A program made the position numbers and the translations under genes. The notes beneath the pieces are model-generated. The model was not told the origin of the DNA. It worked only from the letters and a program-made list of their open reading frames with translations, and did no database searches. A stretch of DNA of 64,000 nucleotides from Streptomyces sp. NBC_01232 (GTDB lineage: Bacteria; Actinomycetota; Actinomycetes; Streptomycetales; Streptomycetaceae): assembly GCF_035989885.1 (NCBI RefSeq), contig NZ_CP108518.1, positions 1-64,000 on the forward strand. The letters run 5' to 3'. Every line of letters starts with the position of its first letter. Position 1 is the stretch's first letter. Below, piece after piece: positions 25,551 to 34,155 of this stretch.

Positions 25551-26288
25551 ATGACGACGATTACGACGCGCACGGTCGAGTACCCGGCGGACGGTTTGAC
25601 GATGACCGGTCACCTCGCGCTCCCGGCCGGTGTCGACCGCCGGCCCGCGGTGCTGCTCGGACCAGAGGGCACGGGGCTCAGCGACGTCGAGCGCCGCCGG
25701 GCCGATGCTCTCGCCGAGCTGGGATACGTAGCACTGGCCTTCGATCTTCACGGCGGGCGCTATTTGGGCGACCCCGAGGAGATGCTGGCCCGTTGCCTGC
25801 CGCTGCTCGCTGATCCCGACCGGATGCGGGGCATCGGCCATGCGGCGCTCGACGTGCTGCGCACCGAACCGCGGACCGACCCCGACCGGATAGCCGCCGT
25901 CGGTTACGGCACCGGGGGCGCCATCGGGCTGGAACTCGGGCGCGGCGGCGTCAGCCTGCGCGCGATCGGGACAGTCAACGCGCTGACCACGGGCCGGCCC
26001 GGCGAGGCGGCGCGCATCCGCTGCCCGGTGTGGGCCGGGGTCGGGTCGGAAGACCCGATCATGCCGCCCGCGCAACGGGACGCGTTCACCGCCGAGATGC
26101 AGGCCGCGGGCATCGACTGGCGCCTCACGGTCTACGGCGGCGCCCTGCACGCCTTCCACCACCCGCCGGTCGGCCACCCCACGGTCCCCGGCGTCGGCCA
26201 CCACCCACAGCACGCACAACGAGCCTGGCGCGACGTCGTCGGCCTGCTCGCCGAATGCCTGCCCGTGACGGAGGATCTGGGGGCATGA
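25551..26288 (+). CDS. dienelactone-hydrolase-like protein lacking the nucleophile
   Basis: The 245-residue protein has the DLH alpha/beta-hydrolase plan: VLLGPEGTGLSDVERRRADA, then AALDVLRTEPRTDPDRIAAV, an acid loop GSEDPIMPP and the His region ALHAFHHPP. The nucleophile elbow, normally G-[YF]-[CS]-x-G-G, here reads VGYGTGGAIG, so the Cys/Ser is Gly120. Without a nucleophile it may have no hydrolase activity, or use another mechanism. It stands alone. The start is ATG immediately after a TCTC; an upstream start is not seen. Confidence 0.75.
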   Translation: MTTITTRTVEYPADGLTMTGHLALPAGVDRRPAVLLGPEGTGLSDVERRRADALAELGYVALAFDLHGGRYLGDPEEMLARCLPLLADPDRMRGIGHAALDVLRTEPRTDPDRIAAVGYGTGGAIGLELGRGGVSLRAIGTVNALTTGRPGEAARIRCPVWAGVGSEDPIMPPAQRDAFTAEMQAAGIDWRLTVYGGALHAFHHPPVGHPTVPGVGHHPQHAQRAWRDVVGLLAECLPVTEDLGA

Positions 26289-27099
26289 CCCAGGCAGACA
26301 GTCTGGTGCCAGGCATGGTCCGCGTCGGGCACCGACAGGGCGCGCGGTCAGGGCTGGTCCGGGCCTCGCCCCGACCCGGCGGCGGGGGGGGTCCGGGCGG
26401 AGCGGTTTCCCAGCCGGTGCCCTTCTGCCGCTCGCAGGCCAAGGCCCAGGCCAGCACCAGCGTCCTGCTGAATTCAACCGGCCCGCGTGTTGGCCGGCTC
26501 AGAAATCACCGCAGCAGGCTTCACCATGACGGCCACCCAGCGGTCAGTGGGCAACTCCGAACCGTATCCGCGACAGGCCCTCGCCCCCGGAGACGTCCGT
26601 CCAGTCCTCCAGCCATTCCCTGGCCTTGGCCGGGTCCGTAGTCATGGGGCACAGGGTCCACGGGGCGGTCGGTGCGCGGGCCGCGAAAGGACCTCCAGGC
26701 GTCGGCGGCGCTCAACGTAGGGCAGGGGCAGCAGCTCGGTGCCGTCGATCGCGCCTTCCCTTCCGGACCCTGTCGGCCGAGCCGGCGGCGATCCCCGGGC
26801 CGCCCGGCGGGCCGTACACTCGGCCCATGGGTCGCACACGTTCCTCGAGGCAGTGCCTGCAGCAGGCCGCCTTCGGGATGCGCCCGGCCGCCGGGGTTGC
26901 GGCCCTCGTCGACCCGGCCGGCACGGCCCTCGCCGTGGCGCCCAAGACGCGCCGTACGGCCCTGCACGGCCACGGCTAGCGCTTCGCGCCTGCGCCCTCC
27001 CCCGCTCCACATCACCACAGCAGCTTCCCGGCATGCCGCCGGCGCTGCCGCCTGGCTACGGCCGCACGCCCGGGCCCGAGCCCCCTCGAAGGGATCATT
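26289..27099. other. gene-poor region, perhaps two tiny ORFs
   Basis: No convincing gene in about 810 bases. A 33-codon minus-strand frame at 26544-26645 (MTTDPAKAREWLEDWTDVSG at its start) and a 50-codon plus-strand frame at 26827-26979 have Streptomyces-like third positions but weak ribosome sites; both could be relics. The end of the region holds the leader of the MurE-like gene. Confidence 0.4.
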
Positions 27100-28581
27100 G
27101 TGAAGCTGAGCGCATTGCTGGCCGGGCAGGAGCACCACGTTCTCCAGGGTGATCCGGACACAACGCTGATCACCGCGGGAACCACCTTCGACGCCGACCG
27201 GGTGATGCCGGGCTCGCTCTTCATCGCCGTACCCGGGCACCGGGAAGGCGGCCCCGGCGCCGTCTCGCCCGCGCTGGCCCGGGGCGCCGCCGCCGTGCTC
27301 GTCGACGGCCGTGAACCCGACCTGCCGGCCGCGGCATGGCCCCCAGGCACCTGTACCGTCCGGGTACCCGACACGCGTACGGCCGCCGCGGTGGTGAGCT
27401 CCCGCTACTTCGGCGAGCCCGGGCGGCACATGGACATGGTGGCGATCACCGGCACCAACGGGAAGACCTCCATCTCGTACATGGTCGAGTCCGTTCTGCG
27501 GATCGCCGAGGGCTCCAGCGTGGGGGTGATCGGAACCGCCGGAAGCAGGATCGGCGACGAGCCGATCCCCATGCCGCCATCGGTGCTGACCACACCGGAA
27601 TCTCCCGACCTGCAGTACCTGCTGGGGTACATGCGCGACCGCGGGGCCGCCGGCGTGGTGCTGGAAGCCACCTCGATGGCACTGCTGACGCACCGGGTCG
27701 ACCGGACGTTCATCGACGTCGGGGTCTTCACCAACCTCACGCAGGACCATCTGGACGACCACGGGACGATGGCGAACTACCGGGACGCCAAGCTGCGGCT
27801 CTTCCAGGGCCTGTGCCGGCGTGCGGTGGTCAATGCCGACGACCCGGTGGGCGCGGGCATCGTGTCGATGATGCCGGGGGCGGTGACCACGTACGCCCTG
27901 GACCGTCCGGCCGACTACCGGGCCACCGACCTCGTGGTGACTGCCTCGGGCACGCGGTTCACCCTCCATCACGACGGACGCGCCTACCCGGCCTCGATTC
28001 CCGTCCCCGGCCGCTTCTCGGTGGCCAATGCGCTGGCCACCGTGGCGGCCTGCCACGTGCTGGGGCACGAGCTGGGCGCCCTGGTCGACGCGCTCGACCG
28101 CATGCCGCCGGTCCCGGGCCGGCTGGAACGCTTCCGGACCCCGCTGGGCACGTCGGTGATCGTGGACTATGCCCACTCGCCGGACTCCCTGGACAAGGTC
28201 CTCACCACCATCAGGGGTTTCGCCCGCGCCCGGGTGATCACGGTCTTCGGCTGCGGCGGGGACCGCGACACCTCCAAGCGGGTCGAGATGGGCCGGATCG
28301 CCGGGACCCATTCCGACCTCTGCGTCCTGACCTCGGACAACCCCCGCAACGAGGACCCCGAGGCCATCCTGGACCAGGTGGCCCCCGGCCTCACGGCGAC
28401 CGGCACCCCCTTCCGGCGCTATGCCGACCGCCGCCGGGCGATCGCCTTCGCCCTGTCCGAGGCGGGCCCCGACGACACGGTCCTGATCGCCGGCAAGGGC
28501 AGCGAACCGCACCAGATCGTCGGCGAAAAGCTGCTCCCCTTCAGCGACATGGCCACGGTGCGCGAGCTGGCCCAGATCTAA
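27100..28581 (+). CDS. MurE-like UDP-MurNAc-tripeptide ligase, stand-alone
   Basis: The 493-residue protein starts at a GTG preceded by GAAGGG. It has the three Mur ligase domains: the N-terminal UDP-binding domain, the ATP-binding domain (AITGTNGKTSISYMV P-loop, VLEATSMALLTHRVD and TNLTQDHLDDHGTMANY) and the C-terminal domain with VDYAHSPDSL and SDNPRNED. The DNPR motif is characteristic of enzymes adding diaminopimelate. MurE adds the third residue of the peptidoglycan stem peptide. It is not next to a division/cell-wall cluster, so it is probably a paralogue, perhaps for modified peptidoglycan or antibiotic tolerance. Confidence 0.88.
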   Translation: MKLSALLAGQEHHVLQGDPDTTLITAGTTFDADRVMPGSLFIAVPGHREGGPGAVSPALARGAAAVLVDGREPDLPAAAWPPGTCTVRVPDTRTAAAVVSSRYFGEPGRHMDMVAITGTNGKTSISYMVESVLRIAEGSSVGVIGTAGSRIGDEPIPMPPSVLTTPESPDLQYLLGYMRDRGAAGVVLEATSMALLTHRVDRTFIDVGVFTNLTQDHLDDHGTMANYRDAKLRLFQGLCRRAVVNADDPVGAGIVSMMPGAVTTYALDRPADYRATDLVVTASGTRFTLHHDGRAYPASIPVPGRFSVANALATVAACHVLGHELGALVDALDRMPPVPGRLERFRTPLGTSVIVDYAHSPDSLDKVLTTIRGFARARVITVFGCGGDRDTSKRVEMGRIAGTHSDLCVLTSDNPRNEDPEAILDQVAPGLTATGTPFRRYADRRRAIAFALSEAGPDDTVLIAGKGSEPHQIVGEKLLPFSDMATVRELAQI

Positions 28582-29276
28582 GGGGCCGACCTCCAGCCCT
28601 GCGCGTGGAGACGTTCGAATCCCTCGAGGAGGAGGTCCAGCGCGAATTCGAACTCGAACCCGTCGTCGCAGCCCGTGCCGATGACGGAACCCCGGTCGTG
28701 GGCCACCGACCGGGCCAGTTCGGTGACGTGGGGGTAGCGCCGGGCCATCTCCTCGTACGCGGCCGCCTGCGCCCGCTCGTCCTGCGGTGCGGTGCTCGCC
28801 GGGTCGTCGAACAGCTCCTCGGTGAAGCCCAGCACCCGGCTGCCGAGGGCGTGCATCACGTGGTGGGTGAGGTCGAGGGAGAAGCCGCCGGCCCGGAACA
28901 TCGCGATCACGGAGTCCAGGTAGGCGAGTACGGCCGGGGTCGGGCCGGTGCGTGAACGGATCACCTGGGCCGCCCAGGTATGGGCGAGGAGGGCGCCGCG
29001 CGCGCCGAGGATCCGCCCGCGGACCGCGCTCTTCCAGTCGGATCCGGGGGCCCGGCCCCCGATCCCGGCGACGACGACCTCCACCATGCCGTCCAGCAAC
29101 TCCTCCTTGTTGGCCACGTGCTTGTAGAGCGCCATCGGTACGACGCCCAGCTCCTGGGCGAGCCGGCGCATGCTCAGCGCCTCGATGCCGGAGCCGTCGG
29201 CGAAGGCGACGGCGGCGCGCAGCACCCGGTCCCGGCTCAAGGGGATCCGGCGTGGTTCCTGCGGCTGCTCGGGCAT
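28578..29276 (-). CDS. TetR-family repressor
   Basis: The 232-residue protein starts at ATG 29276 with GGAGAAG upstream; the open frame extends to 29351 but would then run over the operator. The N-terminal HTH is DRVLRAAVAFADGSGIEALS with recognition helix RRLAQELGVVPMALYKHV. The rest is a TetR_C_1-like ligand and dimerisation domain (tetracycline-repressor type). It ends convergent to the MurE-like gene with a small overlap of 4 bases. Two palindromes at 29337-29392 lie between it and the divergent membrane gene and are the likely binding sites; autorepression and control of that gene follow. Confidence 0.9.
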   Translation of the reverse strand: MPEQPQEPRRIPLSRDRVLRAAVAFADGSGIEALSMRRLAQELGVVPMALYKHVANKEELLDGMVEVVVAGIGGRAPGSDWKSAVRGRILGARGALLAHTWAAQVIRSRTGPTPAVLAYLDSVIAMFRAGGFSLDLTHHVMHALGSRVLGFTEELFDDPASTAPQDERAQAAAYEEMARRYPHVTELARSVAHDRGSVIGTGCDDGFEFEFALDLLLEGFERLHAQGWRSAP

Positions 29277-29336
29277 GTGGGCTTCTCCCTCGATCCGTTC
29301 CCGGGACGGCGGCGCGGGTGCATCCCGCCTTGACGA

Positions 29337-29351
29337 GTGTACGGCGTACAC
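29337..29351. promoter_or_regulatory. TetR operator 1
   Basis: GTGTACGGCGTACAC is a perfect 15-bp palindrome around a single base. It overlaps the promoter region of the TetR gene and shares the half-site GTGTACG with operator 2, 38 bp away centre to centre. Confidence 0.75.
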
Positions 29352-29371
29352 CTAGGGTGAGCGGCAACTGC

Positions 29372-29392
29372 AAGGTGTACGCCGTACACCTT
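29372..29392. promoter_or_regulatory. TetR operator 2
   Basis: The 21 bases 29372-29392 are a perfect palindrome with half-site AAGGTGTACG. It ends 20 bp before the start codon of the divergent DUF4386-type gene, so binding would block its transcription. Confidence 0.75.
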
Positions 29393-29412
29393 TTGAGGGG
29401 GGTCTGTTCCGC

Positions 29413-30144
29413 ATGAGCTCAACCAGGAGAACCGCGGTCGTCGCGGGAGTGCTGTTCCTCGTCACCGAGGTCGCCGCGATCGGTGGCCTCGCGCTCTACC
29501 GCCCCGTCCTGCACGACGCCGGGTACGTCATAGGTCCCGGCGCCGACACCCGCGTGTTCCTGGGGGCGTTGTGCGAATTCGTACTCGTCCTGGCGGTCAC
29601 GGGCACCGGGGCCGTGCTGTATCCCGTCCTGCGGAAACGGAACGGAGGGGCCGCCGTCGGCTACGTCTGCGGCCGCCTGCTGGAGGCCGCCGTCATCGTC
29701 ATGGGCATCATCGGCGTGCTGTCGGTCGTGACCCTCAGGAGGCAGGCCGAGGGCGCGGCGGGCGCCGACGACGCTTCCCTGGTCACGGTCGGCCGTGCTC
29801 TGGTGGCCTTTCACGACTGGACGTTCCTGTTCGGGCCGAACTTCGTGCTGGGCGCCAACACCCTGGTGCTGGCGGCCCTGATGTACAGCGCGCGGCTCGT
29901 GCCGCGGTACATCGCGGTCCTCGGGCTGGTCGGCGGGGCGATGATCTGCGCCTCGGCGACGGCCGTGCTGTTCGGGATCTACGAGCAGGTCTCGGTGGCG
30001 GGGTCGCTGGCCGCCCTGCCCGTGTTCGCCTGGGAGGTGACCCTGGCCGTCCGGCTGCTCCGCAAGGGCTTCGACGAAGGCGCCGACGAACGCGCCGACA
30101 CTTTCGCCGACGCACGCGTTGGCGAAGGTGCCCGCGTCGGGTGA
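29413..30144 (+). CDS. DUF4386-type six-TM membrane protein
   Basis: The 243-residue protein has about six hydrophobic segments (for example TAVVAGVLFLVTEVAAIGGL, FVLVLAVTGTGAVLYPVL, GPNFVLGANTLVLAALMYSA). It fits the DUF4386 family in plan (first helix, long periplasmic loop LYRPVL, paired helices). The C-terminal tail is acidic and repetitive (FDEGADERADTFADARVG). It is divergent from the TetR gene and behind its operators, the classic arrangement of a TetR-regulated exporter or resistance membrane protein. The true role is unknown. Confidence 0.8.
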   Translation: MSSTRRTAVVAGVLFLVTEVAAIGGLALYRPVLHDAGYVIGPGADTRVFLGALCEFVLVLAVTGTGAVLYPVLRKRNGGAAVGYVCGRLLEAAVIVMGIIGVLSVVTLRRQAEGAAGADDASLVTVGRALVAFHDWTFLFGPNFVLGANTLVLAALMYSARLVPRYIAVLGLVGGAMICASATAVLFGIYEQVSVAGSLAALPVFAWEVTLAVRLLRKGFDEGADERADTFADARVGEGARVG

Positions 30145-30149
30145 CCGCT

Positions 30150-30396
30150 CTCAGGACATCCGGGCCACGTTCCACAGCGGCAGGCTCCGGAACGCCGGCG
30201 AGAACCGCACCGACGGCTGCGACACCCGCCGCGAGGACCTGATCACCGAAGCCGTCGAACCGCCGGTGGTCGGCCCGCGGTGCACACTGACCGGGCGCGG
30301 CCGGTGGTCGTACTACGACGAGCTGACGTCACCTCCGCCACCGCGCCGGACATCGACCACATGGCGCCCCTGGCCGAAGCGCAGGACTCGAAGTAG
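30150..30396 (+). pseudogene. frameshifted relic of a DUF1524-type HNH nuclease
   Basis: The first part encodes GENRTDGCDTRREDLITEAV and VEPPVVGPRCTLTGRGRWSYYD, characteristic of secreted Streptomyces HNH (DUF1524) proteins. After a frameshift near 30330 the catalytic segment APDIDHMAPLAEA appears and then a stop. The signal peptide region and the rest of the catalytic domain are absent. It is a remnant starting 6 bases after the DUF4386-type gene. Confidence 0.75.
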
Positions 30397-30555
30397 GCGG
30401 AGTCGGGCTGGCCGCATCATTCCGCCGCTTCCGCAGGCCGCGCGGTGCGGTCTGAGAACGGGGGTGTCACTCGCCCAGGTGAGGGGGTGGGGTTCTGGAC
30501 CTGGGTGGAGTATCCGGCGCCCGATGTTGCATGAGGTGCAACCGTCGGAGGTGTG

Positions 30556-31314
30556 GGGTGGGTGTGGCAGATGTGCCGGGTGCGATCCGGCTGGTCCGTG
30601 CAGGCAACGTCCGTGCGCTGGACCCGGAGCCCGCCATGTTCGACGCCATGCTGCGCGGGTGGCAGGACCAGCAGCGGAGCCGGCTGCTGGCAACGAAGAC
30701 GCTCGCGGATCGCGTGAGCCCGGTACGTCGGTTCGGCGAGTTCACGGGCACGTATCCGCAGACTGGACGCCGGAGGACGTCGAGGCGTACTTCTGCGCCG
30801 AGCCTCGCTCCTACCAGGTAAAAGGGGTCTGCGACCGATGCGCGGTGCGCGACCGTCTTGGCACGCTGTTCTCCACCGTCCCGGACGACGGCTGCGGTGC
30901 GTACGCGCACATGCGGGCAGCTCTGATCGAGTGCCCTGAACCCGGCACCGTCCTGAACTGGCTACACAACTCCCGCTCCGCGCGTCTGCTCGCCGACCTC
31001 ATAGCCACGGGCCGGCCGCTCACCCACCTCGACCTTGACGCCACGGCGGGGGACGGCCGGGCCGCCCCGCGAACCGTCGACTACCTGCGCGTCCGGGGCC
31101 GCCACCGTCATCGGCCGCCGTCTGGCCGCCCACCACATCCCCGATCGGCCCGCCCGCGCCACCGCCCTCGTCGCCCTGGCCCAGGACCTGCCCCCAGCGG
31201 TCCTCGGGCCGATGCTCGGCCTCCACCCCGTCACCGCCGCCCACTGGCGACGACGCGCCTGCACCGACTGGACCGGCTTACCTCGAAGCCCGTCCGACCG
31301 CCCCGCCGCGCTGA
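30556..31314 (+). pseudogene. decayed tyrosine-recombinase-like gene
   Basis: Three frames in series match one family of Streptomyces recombinase-like proteins. First comes IRLVRAGNVRALDPEPAM to FGEFTGTYP (N-terminal arm/SAM-like domain). It is followed by DWTPEDVEAYFCAEPRSYQ, a Cys-bearing linker and LNWLHNSRSARLLADL. The last part has HIPDRPARATALVALAQDLP, LGLHPVTAAHW and, after one more shift, YLEARPTAPPR and a stop. The core between the second and third parts is deleted. At least three lesions are visible, so no product is expected. Confidence 0.7.
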
Positions 31315-31461
31315 CCACCGGTCGAAGCCGCGCCGTACGGCCGGTTTGGGAGGTGTCGCTTGCGGCTACCCCGAGGGAAGCCGCATTTTTTGAGCATGTT
31401 CAAATATGCTGAGGTGCGGCCACAGGCCGGACATCCAATCTCTGGGGAGAGGTCTGCGGAC

Positions 31462-31938
31462 ATGCGTGGATGGCGGGCGACGGTTCTTGCGGTGACTGGG
31501 GTAGTTCTCACAGCGTCCTGCGGGTACGGCGCGGCCATCCACGCGGCGGACATTCCGCAGGAGCAGCTGGTAGGGACGTGGACCAGCCCAGCAGGGACGT
31601 CCCTGACCTTCTCGGAGGAACACACCTTCACTGGAACGGGATTCGACAAGGTCAAAGCGATGGCTGACTGCGCCCACCCCGAGAACCTGTCCAACGGCCG
31701 ATGGGCCTTCTACGCCAGCCCCGAAGGCGACGGCCTCAACATCCCCGACGCGACCGCCACACACGGCAATGATCTTCGACTGTCCTTCACCGAGGATCCG
31801 ACGTGCACGGTTTGGGTCTACCTCTACGGGGACTTCGGCGATACAGAGGATCCCAGCATGTGCCCTACAGAGGACCCGGACGCGGGGTGTCCTCCTGACG
31901 GCTACATGAAGCGGAGCGAGGCCGGCACTCGCTCCTGA
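31462..31938 (+). CDS. secreted lipoprotein
   Basis: The 158-residue protein starts at an ATG preceded by GGGGAGAGG. The lipobox is TGVVLTASCGYG, so the mature protein would begin at Cys20 and be lipid-anchored. The mature part contains GTWTSPAGTSLTFSEEHTFT, a beta-rich pattern, two Cys pairs and an acidic end. No family is recognised. The open frame extends upstream but the lipobox position fits this start. Confidence 0.8.
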   Translation: MRGWRATVLAVTGVVLTASCGYGAAIHAADIPQEQLVGTWTSPAGTSLTFSEEHTFTGTGFDKVKAMADCAHPENLSNGRWAFYASPEGDGLNIPDATATHGNDLRLSFTEDPTCTVWVYLYGDFGDTEDPSMCPTEDPDAGCPPDGYMKRSEAGTRS

Positions 31939-32530
31939 CACCCATCGAAACCGGGGCACTCGCGCTCCTGCAGGGCCACAACCGCACCAACAGGCAGGCC
32001 GGCCCGAACCCCTCAACCACCGGGACCAGACAGGGATACCGCGCGATTCGAATGACGCTCCCCGTCGGCTGGAGCCTCCGCCTGGACGCCAACACGGTGT
32101 GAGGCGTACGCGAACGACCAGCAGCAGGCCGGCAGTCTCGTCGCCGTGACCGCCCGTTCGAACCGGCAGAAGGCAGATGGTCCCGCATCCGCTTGCCGGG
32201 CAGCTCGCGAGGAGACGTCGGCCGGGTGGGTCAGGGAGTTCCACGCAGGGTCCGGCCACGCCTGGTCCCTTCAGCGCTCTGGTGGCGCGTGAGTTCTGGC
32301 GATCAATGCCGCAGGGGCATACTTGCCGGCTCCTTTCGCTCCCTTCATCCTGTGGGACTGCTCTTCCGGAGACCGCGGCGAGAGAGGACGGTGCAGGGCT
32401 CTTCCCCGCGGTCAGCGTGAGCCGACATGCCGCGCATGGCTCAATGAGCCGCTCCGGCCCTATCCCGGGGCACGGTGTGCCGAGGCGGTGACCGGCGTGG
32501 GCGGGTACGTACGAGGTGGCGAGGCGGGCC
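31939..32530. other. no gene seen upstream of the phosphatase gene
   Basis: About 590 bases without a frame that has both start and codon bias. A G/C-rich stretch near 32180-32250 may be the remains of a gene. It should hold the promoter for the phosphatase gene at 32531. Confidence 0.4.
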
Positions 32531-33757
32531 ATGGACGAGGCGAGCGTGGACCGGTCGGAGGGTTTCGGTGAGCGGCTGCTCGGCCTGCTGCTGGACCGGG
32601 CGCCGCATCTGCCGCCGCAGCTGATCGCCCCTCTGATCGCTGAGGAGGTGGGCAGGTTCGGAGGCCGCGACGTCTCCATCCTGCTCCAGGACTACGCGCA
32701 GGAACTGCTGGTGCCGCTTCCGGGCAGGAAGCTGCACGTCAGCCAGCCCCAGCCGGTGATCGACTCTCCGGCTGGCCGGGCCTTCCTGCGCGGGGAGGTT
32801 GTCGAGGTGCCGCAAGCCCGCGGCGGCGTTCGGATGTACCTGCCGCTGCTGGACGGCAGTGACACGGTGGGCGTGATGGTCCTCACCCTGGACGATGTCG
32901 GCGAGGACGACCGGCGGCTGCTGCGCTGGCTCGCCGGTCTGGTCGCTGATCTGCTGGTCACCAAGAACGCCTACACCGACCAGTTCTTCCTGGCCCGGCG
33001 CCGGGAGCCGATGAGCGTGTCCGCGGAGATCCAGTGGGGCCTGCTGCCGCCGCTGACGATGACCGTGCCTCAGGTCGCGGTGGCCGGCATGCTGGAGCCC
33101 GCCTACCGCGTCGCCGGTGACAGCTTCGACTACGCCCTCAACGACAACATCCTGCATGTGGCCGTGATCGACGCGATGGGCCATGGCCTGAACGCCGCCG
33201 TGATGGCGACCGTCGCGATCGGCGCCTACCGGCATGCCCGGCGCGTGTTCGTCAGCCTGGCCGAGAAGTACACCTACATGGACGACGCGGTCTCCGGGCA
33301 GTTCGGCCCCGACCACTTCGTCACCGCCCAGCTGATGCACCTGAACATCACCACCGGCGAGCTGGAGCTCGTCAACGCGGGCCACCCCGCGCCCCTGCTC
33401 ATCCGCGACGGCAAGGTCCTGCGGCAGCTGGACAGCGCGACGACGCTGCCCGTCGGATTCGGCGGCGAGGAGCCCCGGATCACAGAGCACACCCTCCAGC
33501 AGGGCGACCGCGTGCTCTGCTACACCGACGGAATCATCGAAGAACACGTCGCCGGCGGGGAGCAGTTCGGGGAGGAACGCCTCATCCGCTGCGTCAACCG
33601 ACTCGGGGAAAGGCCGTCGGAGGGGATGCGGGCAGATCTGCGCCGGCTCTCCCACGCCCTGAAGAGCGCACGAGGCGGACACACCAGCGACGACGCCACC
33701 CTCTTCATGATCGAATGGCGCGGGGGCGCCGCCGGCCACCTCGCGGTTCTCGACTGA
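32531..33757 (+). CDS. GAF-like / SpoIIE-type PP2C phosphatase
   Basis: The 408-residue protein starts at ATG with GAGGCGGG upstream; a GTG 15 bases earlier is possible. The N-terminal half looks like a GAF/sensor fold (LYLPLLDGSDTVGVMVLTLD region). The C-terminal half is a PPM/SpoIIE phosphatase: VAGDSFDYAL, VIDAMGHGLNAAVMA, VNAGHPAPLLIRDGK, LCYTDGIIEEH and HTSDDATLFMI supply the metal-binding Asp residues. Such proteins dephosphorylate anti-anti-sigma factors in Streptomyces partner-switching systems. No cognate sigma/anti-sigma genes are adjacent. Confidence 0.85.
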   Translation: MDEASVDRSEGFGERLLGLLLDRAPHLPPQLIAPLIAEEVGRFGGRDVSILLQDYAQELLVPLPGRKLHVSQPQPVIDSPAGRAFLRGEVVEVPQARGGVRMYLPLLDGSDTVGVMVLTLDDVGEDDRRLLRWLAGLVADLLVTKNAYTDQFFLARRREPMSVSAEIQWGLLPPLTMTVPQVAVAGMLEPAYRVAGDSFDYALNDNILHVAVIDAMGHGLNAAVMATVAIGAYRHARRVFVSLAEKYTYMDDAVSGQFGPDHFVTAQLMHLNITTGELELVNAGHPAPLLIRDGKVLRQLDSATTLPVGFGGEEPRITEHTLQQGDRVLCYTDGIIEEHVAGGEQFGEERLIRCVNRLGERPSEGMRADLRRLSHALKSARGGHTSDDATLFMIEWRGGAAGHLAVLD

Positions 33758-33990
33758 ACGCCCCCTCCCGGAGCCGCCCGCCCTCGCAGCGAACCGGCAC
33801 GGGCAAGCGGGCCCCCGGGAGCGATACCGGCGCTCATCTCCCCATGGCCACCGCCACCACCGGCATCCGCCTTCGGTGCCGCAGCTCGGCCAGCAGTGCG
33901 GGGCCGCCGCCCGGTGAGGCGACGGCCCGTGCGGCCCCGTCACGCAGGATCCCCGGCATGGTGCGGGGGACCCGACGGGTGACGAGGGGT

Positions 33991-34155
33991 TAGGTCGTCT
34001 CTTTCGGATCTTGCCGGGCCCGCGTCGCCCGGCACCGCACCTCGCCGCGTTGTCGGAGCACCGCAGTACGTCCAGTACAACGGCACTCCTCCGCCTTGCG
34101 ATGCACGGCACCGGACGACGCGGGCCGACCGACAAGATCCAAAAGAGACGACCTA
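33991..34155. mobile_element. MITE of about 160 bp
   Basis: The left end GGTCGTCTCTTTCGGATCTT (33993 on) and the complement of the right end (34129-34153) match as inverted repeats over ~25 bases with few mismatches. TA flanks each end (33991-33992 and 34154-34155), suggesting a 2-bp target duplication. The ~160-bp interior has no coding sequence. The termini share GTCTCTTT with the ends of the IS5-family element at 16132-17043, so a related transposase might mobilise it; this is inference. Confidence 0.75.
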
